Below, piece after piece: positions 61,126 to 64,000 of a stretch of 64,000 bases of DNA; the stretch's first letter is position 1; each line of letters begins with the position of its first letter. Under the pieces are notes generated by a model. The model ran no database searches. It worked only from the letters and a program-made list of their open reading frames with translations, and was not told where the DNA came from. Source of the stretch: Sphingobium jiangsuense (GTDB lineage: Bacteria; Pseudomonadota; Alphaproteobacteria; Sphingomonadales; Sphingomonadaceae); contig NZ_JACIDT010000004.1 in NCBI RefSeq assembly GCF_014196495.1, positions 1 to 64,000 on the forward strand, in the 5' to 3' direction. The position numbers and the translations under genes are program-made.

Positions 61126-62289
61126 TCAGTCGAGGCGAAAGGGCAGGCTCGCAAAGCCGTAGAGGCCGGTATTGGTGCCCATCACGCCGTCCCCGGCGGT
61201 CAGCTCGACGCCCTGTTCGATCAGCGCCTCCAGCAGCACCTCCATCTCGATACGGGCGAGGTTCATCCCCGCGCACATATGCGGCCCCGTGCCCCAGGCC
61301 AGATGGTCGCGCGCGTCGCGGATGATGTCGAACCGGTCCGGGTCCTCATAGCGGCGCTCGTCGCGATTGGCGCAGCCGTAGAGCAGCATCACGCGCGCGC
61401 CTTCGGGCAGGATCATGCCGTCCACCGCATAGTCGGCGGTGGCCACGCGCGAGAACCAGCGCAGCACCGAGGAATGCCGCACCCCTTCCAGCACGGCGGC
61501 CGGGATCAGCTCCGGCCGGGCTTTCAGCAGCGCCCATTGATCGGGATGGTTCGCCAGATTGTTGAGCAGATGGCCCTTGGCGAGGATGGTGGTGTCGAGG
61601 CTGGGGATGACATAGGCGCTGATCGCCGCCATCGCCTCCTGCATGGTCAGCCGCCCGGTCTCGGCGGCGCCGAACAGCTCCGCCGCCCAGCTGCCGTCGC
61701 GCACCTGGTCGGGGCTGAGCGTCGAGATGAAGGCGAATGCCTCGCGCATGCTCGCAATGTCGGATTCCTCCTGGCGCGGGCCGATCAGGTTGAACGAGGC
61801 GGCCGCCCATTCCAGCATGCGCTCGCGCCCGACATCGGGCAGGCCGACCAGATGCGACACCGCCTCGACCGGCAGGAACGAGGCCAGCGAGGGCATGGCG
61901 TCGAACCAGCCCTGCCCGGTCAGTGCGCGGACGCGCTCTGTCACCAGCGCCTTCAGGTCCTCCCGCGCCCTGGCGAGGCGGGCGGGCGTCAGCGGCCTGG
62001 TGACGGCGCCGCGCAGACGGCGGTGCAGGTCGCCGTCCGATTGCAGCACGTTCATGCCCTTGGGGGCGTTGAACATGTCGCTGAAGCCGACCCCCTGCCC
62101 GCTGATGAGGCAGTCGGCCGCGCGCAGCGCCGCCTGCACTTCGGCGAAACGGCCGATCGCATAGACATCGGGGGTGCGCAGCTTCACCAGCGGCCCGGCA
62201 TCCCGGAGCCGCCGGTAATTCGCGAACGGATCCCGGAGACTGGCATCTCCGAAGAGGTCGATGTCGATCTCCGGAACCGGGCGGGCCAT
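61126..62289 (-). CDS. Cytochrome P450
   Basis: A 387-residue soluble bacterial P450. The heme loop is AWGTGPHMCAGMNLARIE with ligand Cys339; the K-helix ExxR is EGVR; the I-helix segment is AYVIPSLDTT, where Pro-Ser replaces the usual Ala-Gly before the Asp-Thr-Thr, which could alter oxygen activation. ATG 62289 shares a base with the TonB receptor stop (TGATG), so the two are translationally coupled. No ferredoxin gene is adjacent; the reductase and flavodoxin at 36979-38663 are possible partners. Likely hydroxylates or demethylates the imported ligand. Confidence 0.92.
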   Translation of the reverse strand: MARPVPEIDIDLFGDASLRDPFANYRRLRDAGPLVKLRTPDVYAIGRFAEVQAALRAADCLISGQGVGFSDMFNAPKGMNVLQSDGDLHRRLRGAVTRPLTPARLARAREDLKALVTERVRALTGQGWFDAMPSLASFLPVEAVSHLVGLPDVGRERMLEWAAASFNLIGPRQEESDIASMREAFAFISTLSPDQVRDGSWAAELFGAAETGRLTMQEAMAAISAYVIPSLDTTILAKGHLLNNLANHPDQWALLKARPELIPAAVLEGVRHSSVLRWFSRVATADYAVDGMILPEGARVMLLYGCANRDERRYEDPDRFDIIRDARDHLAWGTGPHMCAGMNLARIEMEVLLEALIEQGVELTAGDGVMGTNTGLYGFASLPFRLD

Positions 62290-64000
62290 CAGAACTGATA
62301 CCTCGCCTTCACGCCGTAGGTGCGGGGCGCGCCCGGCAGATGGCCGTCATTGCCGCCCGCATTGGCCGCGCTGGTGAAATAATAGACCCCGCCCAGGTTG
62401 CGGCCATAGAGCTGAAGGCTGAACGGCGAATCCTCCGGCGTCCAGGTGACCGACGCGTTGATGAGGTGATAGCCCTTCTGCTTCAGGCGGTTGTCCGGTT
62501 CCCACACGAAGGTGGATTTGTAGCCGTCGTTCGCGTTGAAATCGAATGTGCCGATCCCGGTGTCGACGCTGTAGGTGACGCCGATCGAGTAGGAGAATTT
62601 CGTCGCCTGCGGCAGGCGGTAGCCATCCAGCGTGCACTGGGCGGGCGGCAGGGTGATCGTCCCGCCGATGCCGCCGACGACCGGCCGGGCAACGGTGCAG
62701 GTTCCGTTCGGGAACTCGTGATATTTGGCGTCGAGATATTCGAGGCCGCCGTTGATCATCAGGCCGCGCACCGGGGCGAACTCGAAATCGACATCCACGC
62801 CCTTGATATGCGCCGAGGCGGCGTTCAGCAGGATCGAGCCGCCAGCGGGCGCCGGCGGCGCGGTCGTGCGCAGCTGGATATCCTTGTAATCATAGTAGAA
62901 ACCGGAGACGTTGAGGCGCAGCATACGGTCGAACAGTTCGGACTTCACGCCGACTTCATAGGCGTCGAGCACTTCGGGGCGCGACGGCGGGTTGGTGAAG
63001 CTGATCGGGTTGTAGCCGCCCGACTTGAAGCCCCGGTTGTAGGAGGCGTAGGCGTGCACGTCGTCCGACAGGTCCTGCGCCAGCACGACGCGCCAGGTCA
63101 GCTTGTCGAACGTCACCTCGGTGTCGATGACGCCGTGCGGCGAAGGCGCCACGCTCGGCGGCAGCGCCGGGATGGAGTTGGGACGGCCCGGTAGCGGGAC
63201 GAGGGTGCCGTCCAGCTCCTTGCGGTCGCTGGTGTAGCGCAGGCCCAGCGTCAGGCGGGTGGTGTCGGTCAGGTCGTAGGTGCCTTCGCCATAGACCGAG
63301 TAGGACTTGGTCTTCTGGAAACCGGTGGTGCGCAGCGGCGCCAGCCGGGGGTTGGGATCGCAGACGGCGCCGACGCAGGTGCCGTATACGTCGGTCAGGA
63401 TCATCGTCTTGTCATGATAATAGAAGCCGCCGATGATCCACTGGAACGGCGAGGCCGGATTGTCCGAGGCGAGCTGCAATTCCTGGCTGAAGGTCTTGGC
63501 GGTCTGGAGCCCGCCGAGGAAGATCGCGCCCTGATTGAGGATAGGCTGGCCGAGGATCGAGCCCTGCGTCTGCTCCGCGAAGGACTTGTTGTTGATATAG
63601 CCGGTGGTGCTGGTCAGCGTCGCGAAGCCCAGTCCCTGCTCCGCCTTCAGCGAGACGCTGTACTGGCGCTGCATCGCATGCGGGTCGAAGCGCGTGTTGA
63701 TGCGATATTCGCCCTGATAGACCGAACCGTCGGTGCCGACCGAGCCGGGATACATGGCGACGGCGTTGCCCTGATCGGTGTGGACCTTGTCGTAGAAGCC
63801 GCGCAGCGTGATCTTCGTGTCGGGCGTGGGATGCCAGCGGATCTTGCCCTGAAAGCCATGGTCCCTGAACTTGTAGACATCGCTGCTGGTGAACAGGTTC
63901 TTGCCCCAGCCGTCGCCCTGATCGATGTAGAGCGCGGCGAAATTGACCGCGAGCGTGTCGGTGATCGGCGTCGAGCCGTAGAAATTCGCCTGCACCGTGT
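62289..64000 (-). CDS. TonB-dependent receptor, C-terminal part (cut by window edge)
   Basis: The reading frame runs to the window edge (570 codons visible); the signal peptide and plug lie outside. Barrel features are clear: YGEGTYDLTDTTRLTLGLRYTSDRKEL, VHAYASYNRGFKSGGYNP and the C-terminal YGVKARYQF. A GTG at 63995 is not a start. It is the first visible gene of a receptor-P450 unit. Confidence 0.92.
   Translation of the reverse strand, partial: TVQANFYGSTPITDTLAVNFAALYIDQGDGWGKNLFTSSDVYKFRDHGFQGKIRWHPTPDTKITLRGFYDKVHTDQGNAVAMYPGSVGTDGSVYQGEYRINTRFDPHAMQRQYSVSLKAEQGLGFATLTSTTGYINNKSFAEQTQGSILGQPILNQGAIFLGGLQTAKTFSQELQLASDNPASPFQWIIGGFYYHDKTMILTDVYGTCVGAVCDPNPRLAPLRTTGFQKTKSYSVYGEGTYDLTDTTRLTLGLRYTSDRKELDGTLVPLPGRPNSIPALPPSVAPSPHGVIDTEVTFDKLTWRVVLAQDLSDDVHAYASYNRGFKSGGYNPISFTNPPSRPEVLDAYEVGVKSELFDRMLRLNVSGFYYDYKDIQLRTTAPPAPAGGSILLNAASAHIKGVDVDFEFAPVRGLMINGGLEYLDAKYHEFPNGTCTVARPVVGGIGGTITLPPAQCTLDGYRLPQATKFSYSIGVTYSVDTGIGTFDFNANDGYKSTFVWEPDNRLKQKGYHLINASVTWTPEDSPFSLQLYGRNLGGVYYFTSAANAGGNDGHLPGAPRTYGVKARYQF

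Noticed and set aside
1-64000. rRNA, tRNA, integrase, transposase or prophage genes
   Set aside because: Looked for in both strands by eye; none of the hallmark sequences or families was seen. A covariance-model scan would be decisive for tRNAs and small RNAs.

Overview
The window is high-GC, densely coded DNA that reads as a sphingomonad (Sphingobium/Novosphingobium/Sphingomonas type) accessory catabolic region. The reasons are five TonB-dependent receptors, many Tat-type or Sec-type exported enzymes, aromatic-acid MFS transporters, flavoprotein hydroxylases, extradiol dioxygenases, and intergenic repeats of a kind I associate with sphingomonads. I see no rRNA, tRNA, CRISPR array, transposase or integrase. 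Both ends cut genes: an MFS transporter at the left edge and a TonB receptor at the right edge.

Layout. 0-4.4 kb: a minus-strand operon of TonB receptor, SnoaL-like exported protein, EF-hand lipoprotein, PepSY membrane protein and MFS transporter. 4.6-13.6 kb: a LacI regulator with a GH106-type rhamnosidase behind a consensus LacI-family operator, an AAHS transporter, a type-B carboxylesterase and a carotenoid/lignostilbene oxygenase. 13.8-15.8 kb: two tandem exported paralogues of unknown function. 16.2-27 kb: an AraC regulator, a large TonB receptor coupled to an exported MmgE/PrpD protein, a LuxR-type regulator, a NylB-like serine hydrolase and another TonB receptor. 27.3-29.7 kb: a small winged-helix-like protein with a striking 36-bp palindrome upstream, a MucR-family protein with a histone-H1-like tail, and a tiny conserved-looking protein. 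30-32.5 kb: a 3-hydroxybenzoate 4-monooxygenase (mobA type) divergent from its MarR regulator.

32.5-41.1 kb is the most interesting part. It holds a self-contained module of two divergent cupin/zinc-ribbon paralogues, an MFS transporter, a MarR regulator, a substrate-binding-protein-fold protein with no signal peptide, a ferredoxin-reductase-type flavoprotein, a flavodoxin, a dienelactone hydrolase, a class II aldolase-fold (de)carboxylase and an extradiol dioxygenase. The same TTGTC-N5-GACAA operator sits in front of all its promoters, so the genes look like one MarR regulon. I do not recognise a described pathway with this gene set.

41-49 kb: a flavin hydroxylase divergent from LysR, a TonB receptor, a sulfatase and a second flavin hydroxylase. 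49-52.5 kb: hsp20-lon behind a heat-shock-like promoter, and a membrane protein. 52.5-56.1 kb: a DHA2 exporter, a RES/Xre-type toxin-antitoxin pair and a LysR regulator. 56.2-57.6 kb: 3-oxoacid CoA-transferase subunits A and B. 57.9-64 kb: an AAHS transporter, TetR, extradiol-type VOC protein, cytochrome P450 and TonB receptor.

Working together, the TonB receptors would bring in plant-derived or aromatic compounds, periplasmic hydrolases (rhamnosidase, esterase, sulfatase, NylB-like hydrolase) would trim them, AAHS transporters would move the acids inward, and hydroxylases and ring-cleavage enzymes would feed the CoA-transferase. That overall picture is inference from family membership.
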